Shown: piece by piece, positions 1 to 10,084 of the stretch
How the letters are laid out: every line of letters begins with the position of its first letter
How positions within the stretch are numbered: position 1 is the first letter of the stretch
Source of the DNA: Sipunculus nudus
Lineage: Eukaryota; Annelida; Sipuncula; Golfingiida; Sipunculidae
Length of the DNA: 64,000 nt
Direction of reading: 5' to 3'
NCBI GenBank assembly: GCA_026874595.1
Contig: CM049306.1
Coordinates: forward strand, 73,653,642-73,717,641
Position numbers and translations under genes: made by a program
Notes under the pieces: generated by a model
What the model saw: the letters and a program-made list of their open reading frames with translations, nothing else
Database searches by the model: none
Told to the model about the DNA's origin: nothing

Positions 1-364
1 TCCAGTTGTATAATAAAGCTTTAAATATTTGTACTAAAAAATGCAAGACTTGTTTCTCTCAACCATAATTTTTTTACCACAGAAATACTGTCAAATGTAC
101 AGAAATCTACGGAAACATGTCCAGAGCACACGATATACAAACTTAACATTATGTAACTGTGTCCAGTGTAACTATATAATCACGAATGTTCAGCACAGCA
201 CTTTATCCTACTTCTGGCTACCGGGCGGCTGTTCCTCACGTTCCCTGGACATGTAGATTATAGCAGTAATAATTTTAAGTCACCAGTATTGAAACTTATA
301 TCCGGGGTTTTCAGACCCGGGCTGTCCGGAGACCCCTGTTATAGGGCCTGCTTTTCTGCGCTTG

Positions 365-430
365 TTAGTGGCATGTTGGGCTGTAACCATCCCGTGTGAG
401 GTGTGGACTAGGGGCCGGCATGTTGGTCTT
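365..430 (-). pseudogene. Terminal exon block of the MADF-like gene
   Basis: An acceptor (TTTAAG, ending at 431) joins block 4 in phase 0 and gives 21 residues ending HLTRDGYSPTCH before a TAA at 365-367. The assignment rests on phase compatibility and a plausible stop only. Confidence 0.35.
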
Positions 431-574
431 CTTAAATTAGATAAAAGAAACATTTTTGTATTTAACACTAAGCAGCAGTGCATGATGAAAAAGTGAAATG
501 TTATAGGAAAGCAGGACTTGACACGTACAAAGGTAAGAAGGATAAGCAGATGAGAAAATTGCACCAATACTTAC

Positions 575-961
575 AACTCCTAGTGTTGCCTGCGGAGCAG
601 GGGGCATCCATCCGATAAATGTTGCTGCTGTACTGGCCGTTCTCCTCCCAACATCTGGAATAAGCCTGGTTGCTGTATCTGTTGCGGTTACTGCTGCAGG
701 GGTTAGGCGGGATGAGGGATTGTATAGAGTGAAGACTTGTTTAGGGGCGTGGCGCTCTGGAAGTGGCAATGAGTGGCCTGGGAGCGGTCTGCCGTGCACC
801 CCTGGTTCTCTGGGAATCCACCGGAGAGCTGCCTCGAATGTGTCTCTCTGGTACTGTTGGAAGTGCGCAGACGGGTCCTTAAGGCATGTGGACGTAAGCC
901 ACTGGCCCCATGCAGCCCTTTCATCCACCGGCTGTTGGGCCTCATTGGCAATGGTTTCCAC
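575..961 (-). pseudogene. Exon block 4 of the MADF-like gene
   Basis: It begins after a CAG acceptor (962-964) and ends at a GTAAGT donor (574-569). Translation starts VETIANEAQQPVDERAAWGQW and continues with a short helix containing HFQQYQRDTFEAAL, then a proline/threonine-rich tail. The block is open throughout and is the best-preserved part of this gene. Confidence 0.5.
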
Positions 962-1072
962 CTGGAGGAGACCAAGAAAAATAGATCAATATTATTTTTC
1001 TAAAATAAAAGGGTACTGAAGTGTCAATGCAATTAATCATTAAATTCACAAAAGTAGAGAATAAATTTTTAC

Positions 1073-1338
1073 CTCCTTCTGTGCCCTTTTCTCGTTCTTA
1101 TCGTACTCTTGCAAGAACTCGGTCAGGATATCGGCTATACTGGCAGTGGTGGGACCCTTCTTCTTTTTGGCTTTTAGGTCACCGGGACCTGACCGTTTCG
1201 TCCCACTTCCCGAGCTAATGGCGAAAGAACCATAAGGAGTCGACCAACCTGTCGACGTTCCGGCCACTACTTCTTCGTCTCCTGCCTCCTCAACCTCCTC
1301 CTCTTTATTTTCTGCTTCCACAGCGCCAGTGTTCGGAC
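1073..1338 (-). pseudogene. Exon block 3 of the MADF-like gene, acidic then basic
   Basis: The acidic stretch EAENKEEEVEEAGDEEVV leads into a Ser/Gly-rich linker, a KAKKKKG basic patch (a possible nuclear localisation signal) and the helix ASIADILTEFLQEYDKNE. A GTAAAA donor at 1072 joins in phase to block 4. Confidence 0.5.
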
Positions 1339-1492
1339 CTTGAAGCATAAGCAAAGGACAAACTTTTCATAATAGACATTGCATCTGCACAAAGAATGGA
1401 AGAACACATTTAACTTCCACTGGACAGAAAAAAAGAGGAAGGAGAAGGGAGGAATATTGAATCTCACCAAACTCAACTTTGAAAATGCTTAC

Positions 1493-1664
1493 CGATCTCA
1501 GGTCCTGTGGCAGCCTTGTGATGCAGTTGGGGCAAGGAACTGATAGCGCTCCCGTTTCCACCGCTGTAGGCTTGTTAGCGACACTTTGCCACACTCTAAC
1601 CTGTCCTTCTTCAGCTTCACGTACTAGGTCCTGTGCGACTTGAACTTGAGAGTAATATCTTGAG
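1493..1664 (-). pseudogene. Exon block 2 of the MADF-like gene
   Basis: A 172-base open block lies between a CAG acceptor (1665-1667) and a GTAAGC donor (1492-1487). It encodes a glutamate- and glutamine-rich helix followed by VPCPNCITRLPQDLRS, which contains a CPNC pair. The function is unknown. Its reading frame does not run cleanly into block 3. Confidence 0.4.
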
Positions 1665-1792
1665 CTGTGCACAATAAAAGGGAAAAAAACATTAAACATT
1701 TAATGTGAAGGGACACCTTATGTTCACTTTCGCAAAATACAAGTAAAACATATCATGTATCCTAACTATTCCAAGTAAAGGCAAAAACTTAC

Positions 1793-2040
1793 GTTTAAGT
1801 CCCCACCCTCAACGTCTTACAGATTATTTTCAGTTTCGCCCTCTTCTTGTCTTTGATTTTGTTGTCATGGTTTCCCTTATCGTAGAAGAGTGGGTTGTTC
1901 CTGGTAGAAATCGGCAATGGCTTCTTCGAGCTTTGATTTCAACGGTGTCCCCTGGACCCCACTAGGTCCTTCTTGGTCGCTGTCATCTTCTTCTTCTGTC
2001 GCCACTTCAGCTTCCAGTTCTTGATCCGATGAAGCAGACT
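1793..2040 (-). pseudogene. MADF-like DNA-binding exon (block 1)
   Basis: An acidic leader (EEEDDSDQEGPSG) precedes a helix-rich stretch, KLEEAIADFYQEQPTL, then FYDKGN and a basic run, KIKDKKRAKL. The pattern of a short helix, aromatic-Tyr-Asp and Asn/Lys-Asp-Lys-Lys is what MADF domains show. The two halves lie in different frames, with a one-base shift near 1892. A second shift is needed near 1800 to avoid a TAA. A GTAAGT donor follows at 1792. CpG-rich DNA at about 2100-2260 upstream could be the promoter side. Confidence 0.45.
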
Positions 2041-3119
2041 GTGCAGTGTTCTTTACTCTCAGACATCAGAAATATGTGTAAAAATTTTACATATATACTC
2101 GAGGCCCGGACGTCGGCGGACGTTTGGAAGGACGTCAGGCGGAGCCAACCCGGGCAGAGCAAACCAATTGACCATCAACCGAAACCCGAACGGCGCCCGC
2201 CATTATTTCGAGTGAGCTTCGCCCGACTCCCATTTGTTTACTAACGGCGACCGGGTGATTTTGGTCACGACTGTTCAAAGGGCACCGCCAAAGCCCATTA
2301 ATATGTGACAGGGTAGATTTTAAGCGTAAAAAAACAATAACAAAAAACGCTCGACTCCCTGGCGGGCTTGAAATTCGGCGACTTTCTAGCGATGTACAAA
2401 TTTCGCCGGAGGTTGTTGGATATGTTACACCGGCTTAGCAAGGTACTTAATAAATCGTTGGACCTACGAATCCGAAATTCTACACATAGTTAATTGTCCC
2501 AAGTTCTTCTTAAAAACCGAAAACTGAGTCCCTGCGACCTCATTCCTTAGATATATTAATAAACCTCCATTTGGGTCAATAGGGACAAAGGTCACATTTA
2601 AGGGTAAAAGGTCAATCAAAAAAAGCCATATGAACCTATCACGTTAATGCAGCTTGTGTTCTCGTTCAGAGTGAAGAGTTAAATGTTTACATTTTGTTCA
2701 TTTTGTTCGATTCGCAGTTGATTTCCGCCCGAACACTTTCAGAGTTGTTTATTATTCGTGAAATTGACGCCAGAGCGGCTCGCTGAATGAAGATCTTTGT
2801 ACTCTTAAGAAAGGGCTGCACGATGTTATCGATATATCTCGATACAGTGATTCGCATATTGCCTATCGCAATACACTTTTCAAATATCGATATTTTGTTA
2901 AACGTATATAAAAATGATTTTTCGATATTTTGTTAAACGTATCTAAAAATGATTTTTGTAGGAAAAAAAATTCTGTTACAAACTTAGGCATCTAAATGGG
3001 TTGCGATTAATGACAGGCTTTAAGTGAAACCACCAACTTGTCTTAAGTCGTGTAGTAGGAAATGTTCGAGTAGGCCTGCATGTTATACCAAACTCTTTTC
3101 GGTTTCACCTGATATCTGT

Positions 3120-3176
3120 GACGGACGGACGGACAGACGGATGGACAGACGGACGGTCGGAAAGACGGACGGACGC
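3120..3176. repeat. (ACGG)n-type microsatellite
   Basis: Imperfect ACGG/ACGGACAG units repeat through this stretch. Open frames translated through it are low-complexity artefacts. Confidence 0.85.
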
Positions 3177-3284
3177 TTACCATTTCTAGGACGGCGGTGG
3201 TCAAAAATTAAGAAATTGAGCAAACATAGAGTATGCATTGACAACATCCATACCAAATATAACAAACAGAAGGTATTTGTATAT

Positions 3285-3640
3285 TGATAAACCAGTAGAT
3301 CTACTTTGCAGTGTAATATCCGTGACGCAGTACTGTTAATGTAAACAGAATTTCTGCACGTGTTTTCTTGGATTGTTTACGTGATACAAATGTTTCAAGA
3401 AATGTTGATATAAGATGCAAATGCTAGGTTATAGTGCATCGACACTTGTTGCGGTCATTTCAACTTTAGGCAAAAGGATTACCTGTACGATTAACCATTT
3501 TTGTTGCTGACATAAGAACTGAGTGCCAAGGGATCTCGAGACATGTTTTCACATAAACTGACCATTTACAATCAGACATTGGGTCTAATGTCAGCTAAAC
3601 ATGCTTAAATCCGTCACCGATAGAAGGGGTTGTCCATGTT
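3285..3640 (+). repeat. Dispersed repeat family P, copy 1
   Basis: This stretch is collinear with 34480-34830. Shared landmarks include GTGTAATATCC, TGCACGTGTTT, TTTACGTGA, GGTCATTTCAAC, GACATAAGAA, CCAAGGGATC and CATGCTTAAATCCGTCAC. The copies are diverged by substitutions and small indels. No coding signal. Probably an old interspersed element. Confidence 0.7.
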
Positions 3641-4820
3641 CTTAATCCTTCCCTCAAGTCTCTGATGATATTCCTAAAAGTATCAGTATTTTAACTTTGT
3701 GACAGTAATATGTGTTTAAATCACCTTAGTGAATTTATGAAAGCCTATGAAATATAATATAAAGAAGAATGGAGAGATGAGCTGAAGTATAATAATACAC
3801 ATTGAATTTAATAACTGAGATAAAATGCTGTAAAAAAATTAAATTTTACATTTTCAAATAAGCATAAACTAAATCTGATAAGTAAATATTGAACTCTATT
3901 ATACATGAAAATTGTGATAAATACAAAACATTTTTATCAAAGCTTAAAGTACCTCCTCTCATGGAATAATGCATTGTTTTTAAGACTGAGCATATTACAA
4001 TTTACAGCTTCATTCTTAAACATATATGCCTCATTAACAAGTTTAGCTTGCAGAACACTTGCATTTAATTCTACACATACAAACCCACAATAATGTTAAT
4101 GATTATGTGTCTTAATGTCATAATTAAACCTTAAAACGTGTCAATGGGTATAAAGAGGGTGGGTGGAGAAAGAGAGAGAGAGAGAGAGAGGGAGGTTGTG
4201 GTGGTTGCTGCAGGCTACCTGGGGGCCTGGCCCAGAGTCAGCTAGCTAGCTGCCCAAGTGAAGTCACATAACAAGCCCTTAGTGGCCATACCGTCAAGGC
4301 AGTAAACCCCCTGACGTAAACAGATATTCATATGCCATGTTCATCTAATACCTGATCAAATGCTTTCAAATTTCAGATAGGGCAAACTTGGCCTCTCACG
4401 GCATCCCTGTGTGCTCGGCTGGCTTGCTGTAAACAATGCTTGACTTGCTCTTGCATAGTCGTCCATAGATCTTGGATACCTACATCTCGTACTAAAGACT
4501 GGTGGCGCCATCTACATTCGTTTTTGCGTGGCGTCCATCAATGCATTTGCTTTGGGTGAAAATCACTCATATCTCAGGAGTGGTTCAATGTATTGGTCTG
4601 AAATTTGGCATGTCCACCGATCTTGGATAGTTTTCTATCCATCTTTGATGCCATAAATTTGGAGGGCTGTCACGTTTAGAGAGATTACATGCCTCAGTTT
4701 ATTCATGCCCCTATAAATCGGCGGATACATGTTTCTCTTGTCGACTTCCCGTATTCTAGTTTATTTTTGTGTTTAACATATATTATTCAGTCACTTTATC
4801 ATTCATGTTATTCCCTGCAG

Positions 4821-4995
4821 ACTCCCACGGGCTCTAACCCTTCCTTCTCACTGGACGGCCCGTCTGAGGTGATGAAGGGGGAGACGGGCGTGTGGACCCT
4901 GACCATGATCTTGCACGAGGCTTCACAACATGTAGTTGTCACCGTCTCCAGCACCTGTTCTGTCTCCATCTGCCGTATCAATGTGGCATCTACAG
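4821..4995 (+). CDS. Host gene exon 1 (module 1, first part)
   Basis: It follows a TTCCCTGCAG acceptor and encodes a beta-rich segment ([18 protein letters not shown]) ending at the first half of the Cys loop, [11 protein letters not shown]. The donor appears to be GC (CTACAG|GCAAGA), the accepted minor GC-AG class. It ends in phase 1, and exon 2 completes the loop exactly. Confidence 0.8.
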
Positions 4996-7900
4996 GCAAG
5001 ATAACGCATTATTTTTTTTTAGGAATTATTTAAGCATACACTATTTTTATTTAAATAAGTTAAGTAGCAAATCTAATGAGATGTTAAAAGTCCGGTGACT
5101 CTGAGCAGGACTGCTTCACATGTTGGCTTGTGATAAAGAATGTTAGATTGCCTATTAATAACTAAAAGAGTATACACTTCAGCTGAGGGTTGTAGATGAT
5201 ACATACATTCTAATTGAACTATACGAGCCATTTGACGATTTCGTTTCATCGACAAATACTTCGTTACAAACCACTTGTGGGCTTGTAAAAAGGAAAGTCA
5301 TACTTCGTATAAATAATTAAAACTAAAGGTAGTTTAAGTTTAAGAGGCCAAGGAATACAGCGCAATCCAATATATATGAAATATGAATAGCATGGGCGTT
5401 TCTCAGTGATCCAAGAATGAACAGGTTGTTAGATAACCTTCTAAACATATACCAGTGAATGTGTTGGACATTAATAATATTCGTATATAGATGATCATTA
5501 AACGCACTTCTAGTTGTGCACTTTATTAAATGCCAAACTGAAAATGTCAGTCATATTTTCGAAAGATTGAAATGATTAAATATATGCCTAAGGGGCACTA
5601 ACTGAGAGAAAACCAAATGACCAATCAATATGTCATATATCATCTCGGTCTATAGGAGGAAGTTACGGCTGCTTCCCGCTGGACGGTCCACAAACTGAAT
5701 ATCCAAGTGGCGACACGGACTCTGCAAGGCTCAATCTCGGTCAAGTGGTAAACTCGGGTAGGTGGATGGGCGTTTTGAAGACGTTTGTCCATGTGTTTAT
5801 GATACAGGCACTCCATATATTCCGTTTAATTTATCAGAATCTATATATGTTTGTTATTATTGCGCGGACACACACTCTCCAATCTCGAATCTCTCTACTT
5901 AAAATTGACAATCAAACTAATTAGTCGACATCAAACAGGACAAAAACTTTACTTTTTTGGCTGTTGTTGCTACTGGGAGATTAAGAAATTGGCTTGTTTG
6001 GTCGTCATACAACAACAAGTGTGATTTTTTAAAAATAATATTTTGTCATTCTTATTTTCAATCAGTTAAATTCATCCACAAAGGACAATCATTATGCAGT
6101 TGACCATCTGTTCTGTTGAAGATTCTTTTATTAAATATATGTAAAATATAGCTTCCATTTTATTGTGAAGAGATAAATTCTGAAGTAGAGTAAGGCTGAT
6201 TAGATCTTGGAGATGATTGAGAGTGAGGTGAGGATGCAGGACAGGGGTATGTAATCAAACGTATATATAAATAAAGTATGTCGCATAATTCTGTACAGCT
6301 AGTCCTTCTGCTCTCTGTGCTACTCCTGTGAATACTCCTCATTCACGTTTTTTCTGCTACTGCTACTACTTTGCTTTTCCTGCATGTTTCTCCTACTTCT
6401 AAAGCAAGAAGAACAACAGCTTCTTCCACGGGTACTATAGTTATTTCCTCTACCACTACTGTTCCTTTATCCTTTTCTAAAACAGGGAGTACAACAACTT
6501 ATTCTACAATTATTACCCCTACTTCTTTCACTAAAACTGCCACTACTTGCTGCAACTGCTATATACTACTGTACCTCCTTCTACTGCTGGTATAACTGGT
6601 ACCACAGTTACTTCAAGTATAAAGGGTAAAAAATAAAAGCGTTAATAGGCCTTTATCTTAAATGTGCAAGGCTATTGGACGGGCAACGCCACGGACGAAG
6701 ACAACACGATTAACGTGGACATAGCAGCCAGACTACCGAATACATCTGACGTCACTGCCGGGCAGTCGTGCAGCATCCAGGTGGGCGTGACGGTGGACAA
6801 TGCAGCTATCTGGACAGGTCCTGCTGCATTCACAGCTAGGGAACTGATGATAACTAACAAGGTGAGGGGGAAACACATACAAGCACATACAAATGAAAAC
6901 TAGATGTGTCGGAACGACACGAATGCCCCCGCCTGGGGCAAATTAGAAACATTTGTTAAATTTTGAAATATGAAATATGGTCAAAAGTAGGTCAACAAGG
7001 GCAAAATGCAAACTCGATCTGTTACGGGTCATTATCAAGCAACACACCCCAAATATCAGGCCAGTATCTGCAGGCACTGTGAAAAAGGGTCCATACATGT
7101 GCATTTTCCATAAAATTTCTGTCTTTCATGAAATTTTCTATGTTTAGGAGCCGTAAAACAATTAAAAGTAGGTCAACCGAGATGAAATGCGAACTCGATC
7201 TGTAACTGTCATTATCTGCCCACACATAAAAATCAGGGTGGTATCTGCAGGCATTGAGGAAAAAAAGGCGGTACATATGCATTTGTTATGAAAATTTCTA
7301 TGTTAGAGCACCGTGAAACGGTCAAAAGTAGGTCAACTGGGACAAAACATGAGCTCGATCTGTAAATGGTCAATATCTGCCCACAAACCAAAAATCAGGC
7401 CAATATCTGCAGGTATTGCGAAAAAAAGTCCGTACATGTGTATTTGTCATGAAAATTTATATTTTTCATGAAATTGTCTAAGTTAAGGAGCCGTAAAAGG
7501 TCAAAAGTAGGTCAACTGGGACGAAACGCAAACTCGATCTGTAACTGGTCATTATCTGCCCACACATAAAAAATCAGGACAATATCTGTAGGCATTGCGA
7601 AAAAAAAGTCCATAAATGTGTATTTGTCATGAAAATTTCTATTTTTCATGAAATTTTCTAAGTTTAGGAGCCGTAAAATGGTCAAAAGTAGGTCAACCGG
7701 GACGAAACGCGAACTCGATCTGTAACTGGTCATTTTCTACCCACACACCAAATCAGGCCAATATCTGCAGACATCGTGAAAAAAGTCCGTACATGTGTAT
7801 TTGTCATGAAAATTTATATTTTTCATGAAATTTTCTAAGTTAAGGAGCCGTAAAACGTTCAAAAGTAGGTCAACTGGGACGAAACGCGAACTCGATCTGT

Positions 7901-8741
7901 AACTGGTCATTATCTGCCAACACACCAAAAATCAGGACAATATCTGCAGGCATTGCGAAAAAAAAGTCCGTACATGTGTATTTGTCATAAAAATTTATAT
8001 TTTCATGAAATTTTCTAAGTTTAGGAGCCGTAAAACGGTCAAAAGTAAGTCAACCGGGACGAAACGCGAACTCGATCTGTAACTGGTCATTATCTGCCCA
8101 CACACCAAAAATCAGGCGAATATCTGCAGTCATTGCGAAAAAAAAGTCCGTAGAACTGTTTTATTTCGGAATGACGGAAGGACGGACATGGGTAAAACTA
8201 TATGCCCCGGCCACTTTGTGGCGGGGGCATAAAAAGCATTTCTGTATAAAAAAAAGTGCACCTAGTGCATTTGCCCTCGAGGAAACATTTCATATTAAGA
8301 AGAAATGAAATCTTATGACAAACATGTACTTATTTTGATATATTGTTACGGGGTGACATAAAAGCGGACAGAACTGTCCCGCTAGTGAAGCTTGCTTTTC
8401 TAGCGAACTGGTTGGGACGCCGGACTTGTGCGCCACCAACACGTGTTCGAATCCCAGATCGGCCCAGTATTTTCAGCCTGAGCAATTTTTCCTCGTAACA
8501 AAATGGGGGCTTGTCCAACGTGACGGTAACCTTTGTGGCCCAGGGAATAAGCTCACCAATGTGTGACTTCTGGGATAATCAGTCTTGTTCTGATAGCAGA
8601 ACGCTCTTAAGAGGGGGTGTGTTACGGGTTGACATTAAAGCGGACCGAACTGTCTCGCTAGTGAACCAGACTTGTGCGCCACCAACTTGGGTTCGAATCA
8701 CGGATCGGCCCAATATTTTCCCCTGAACAATTTGTCTTCGT

Positions 8742-8787
<46 letters not shown>

Positions 8788-10013
8788 GTGATTGTTAGAT
8801 AGACTAGAAAGGTCAGTATTTAAAAAGCAAACTTACATTTCATCTCTGCTTGCAGCGGGTGTACATTTCTTATCTTTAATCCAATGGCATTTGAGACACA
8901 CATAGGTACGCAGCAGGACTGAAAAGTAGTTTTGAAACATACCAGAACAAGTCACATGTGAATCAATGAAGTAATAACCAATAAATACAATGATTTAGTT
9001 ATTGACATGCACAGCTATGTATTTTATTAATGTTCAAGCTTTACTTAGTTTAATTGAGGTTTCAATTCTTTACCGTGATTTGGCAAATTGCAAAGTTTTC
9101 TTTCGAGGGAAAATACAGCCAGTAAGATATAAAGATTGTAGCACATTGTTAAAAGTTGGTGAAATACAAGGTATTGCGATGAAAACATACCTAGCGGTTT
9201 GTATGCTACAGAGAGCTTCTGGTCACTTTTCCTGGGCAAATATATTATGGAGACATTTGTTTGTCAGTCATCACGTAGCTTTTCAAATGGTCATAAAATA
9301 ATGATAATAAATTCATATATGTGCATGCTGCAAGCGTTAATAGTTATAATGTGTAAATAAAACCCGTATCTTTCTGTTGAATCTATATATTTGTTATATA
9401 TCCTTGCATATTTTATGAGATAAGCTAAACCATACATAGCGGTTTTTCCCGAACCATTATAACTATATTCCCCAACCATTACAACTATATTAAGTATTTC
9501 AATCAGACTTTAACTAAAATTATATATTAGTAATTATAAAGTATAAAGCAAGCATTTCCCTGAGACAAATAATGGTTTTGATACAAGTGACTGAAGAATG
9601 CTAAATACAATGTTCACGTAACTACGTGTAGCATAATTGGTATCGGAACTTTGTTTTATTCAGAACCCTACAGGCAGCTAAACCTACTTGTATAACCATC
9701 CAATCGCAAGTCTCTTGAATATATTTTCTGTAACAGAGTGAGCTATCAGTGGCTTTGACCACCCTGAAGGACACGGCCATGGTGCACGGAGTGGCCGTTT
9801 TCCAGCTGAATCTGACCGTTCCCGTCAACGCCACTGTCTGCTTGATCGCGGAGCTGGCGCTACCGTTCAACGGAACGGCCCTGATGACCGTCTGCGACCT
9901 GAAGTTCTCACATGTAGGGTTCAACTTGCCCTGTGTCCGTAACGTCACTAAGGAATATATGTCGCAGGTAAAATTCATGTTTGTTAACATAATAAAATTT
10001 TTATATAAAACAA

Positions 10014-10084
<71 letters not shown>

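Larger units (their letters stand above)
365..2040 (-). pseudogene. Broken multi-exon MADF-like gene, probably transposon-derived
   Basis: Five blocks on the minus strand run in order 2040-1793, 1664-1493, 1338-1073, 961-575 and 430-365. Most block edges have AG acceptors or GTAAGT/GTAAGC/GTAAAA donors. The first block resembles a MADF or Myb/SANT-like DNA-binding domain. The third is acidic then lysine-rich. The third and fourth join in phase through the residues QKE-VETIANEAQQP. The fifth ends at a TAA. Two apparent frameshifts in block 1 and a frame mismatch between blocks 2 and 3 suggest decay. Proteins of this composition accompany PIF/Harbinger-type transposases in marine animals, so a transposon accessory protein is my inference. 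No transposase is visible beside it. It could also be a lineage-specific host gene with sequence errors. Confidence 0.5.
2041..4820. other. Non-coding interval upstream of the first visible host exon
   Basis: No convincing gene. Contents: a CpG-rich patch (about 2100-2260); two tandem copies of a 34-bp AT-rich unit containing CGATATTTTGTTAAACGTAT (about 2888-2956); an (ACGG)n-type run (3120-3176); a copy of dispersed family P (3285-3640); and a GA run (4169-4191). Any earlier exons of the plus-strand gene must lie here unseen or outside the window. Confidence 0.5.
8344..8745 (+). mobile_element. Miniature LTR retrotransposon (TRIM-like) with tRNA-like LTRs
   Basis: Two direct repeats, 8344-8500 and 8620-8745, both begin TGTTACGGG and end CGTAACA, so they have TG...CA termini. 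The first is followed by TGGGGGCTTGTCC (8504-8516), which looks like a tRNA-Pro-type primer-binding site. The second is preceded by a purine tract, AAGAGGGGGTG. The internal part is only 119 bp and has no gag or pol. ATAT flanks both ends, although the surroundings are AT-rich. Together these are the marks of a TRIM element. It lies in intron 3 of the host gene, just after the 180-bp array. Confidence 0.7.

Noticed and set aside
6904-8160. Minus-strand frames with repeated [15 protein letters not shown]-like text
   Set aside because: These are shadows of the 180-bp tandem units. Frames are broken in neighbouring units.
8390-8470. A functional tRNA gene
   Set aside because: A and B boxes are present but no full cloverleaf or anticodon stem was found, and the sequence lies within LTR-like repeats.
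9002-9301. 99-codon plus-strand frame in intron 3
   Set aside because: AT-rich chance frame. Adding it would break the phase match between exons 3 and 4.
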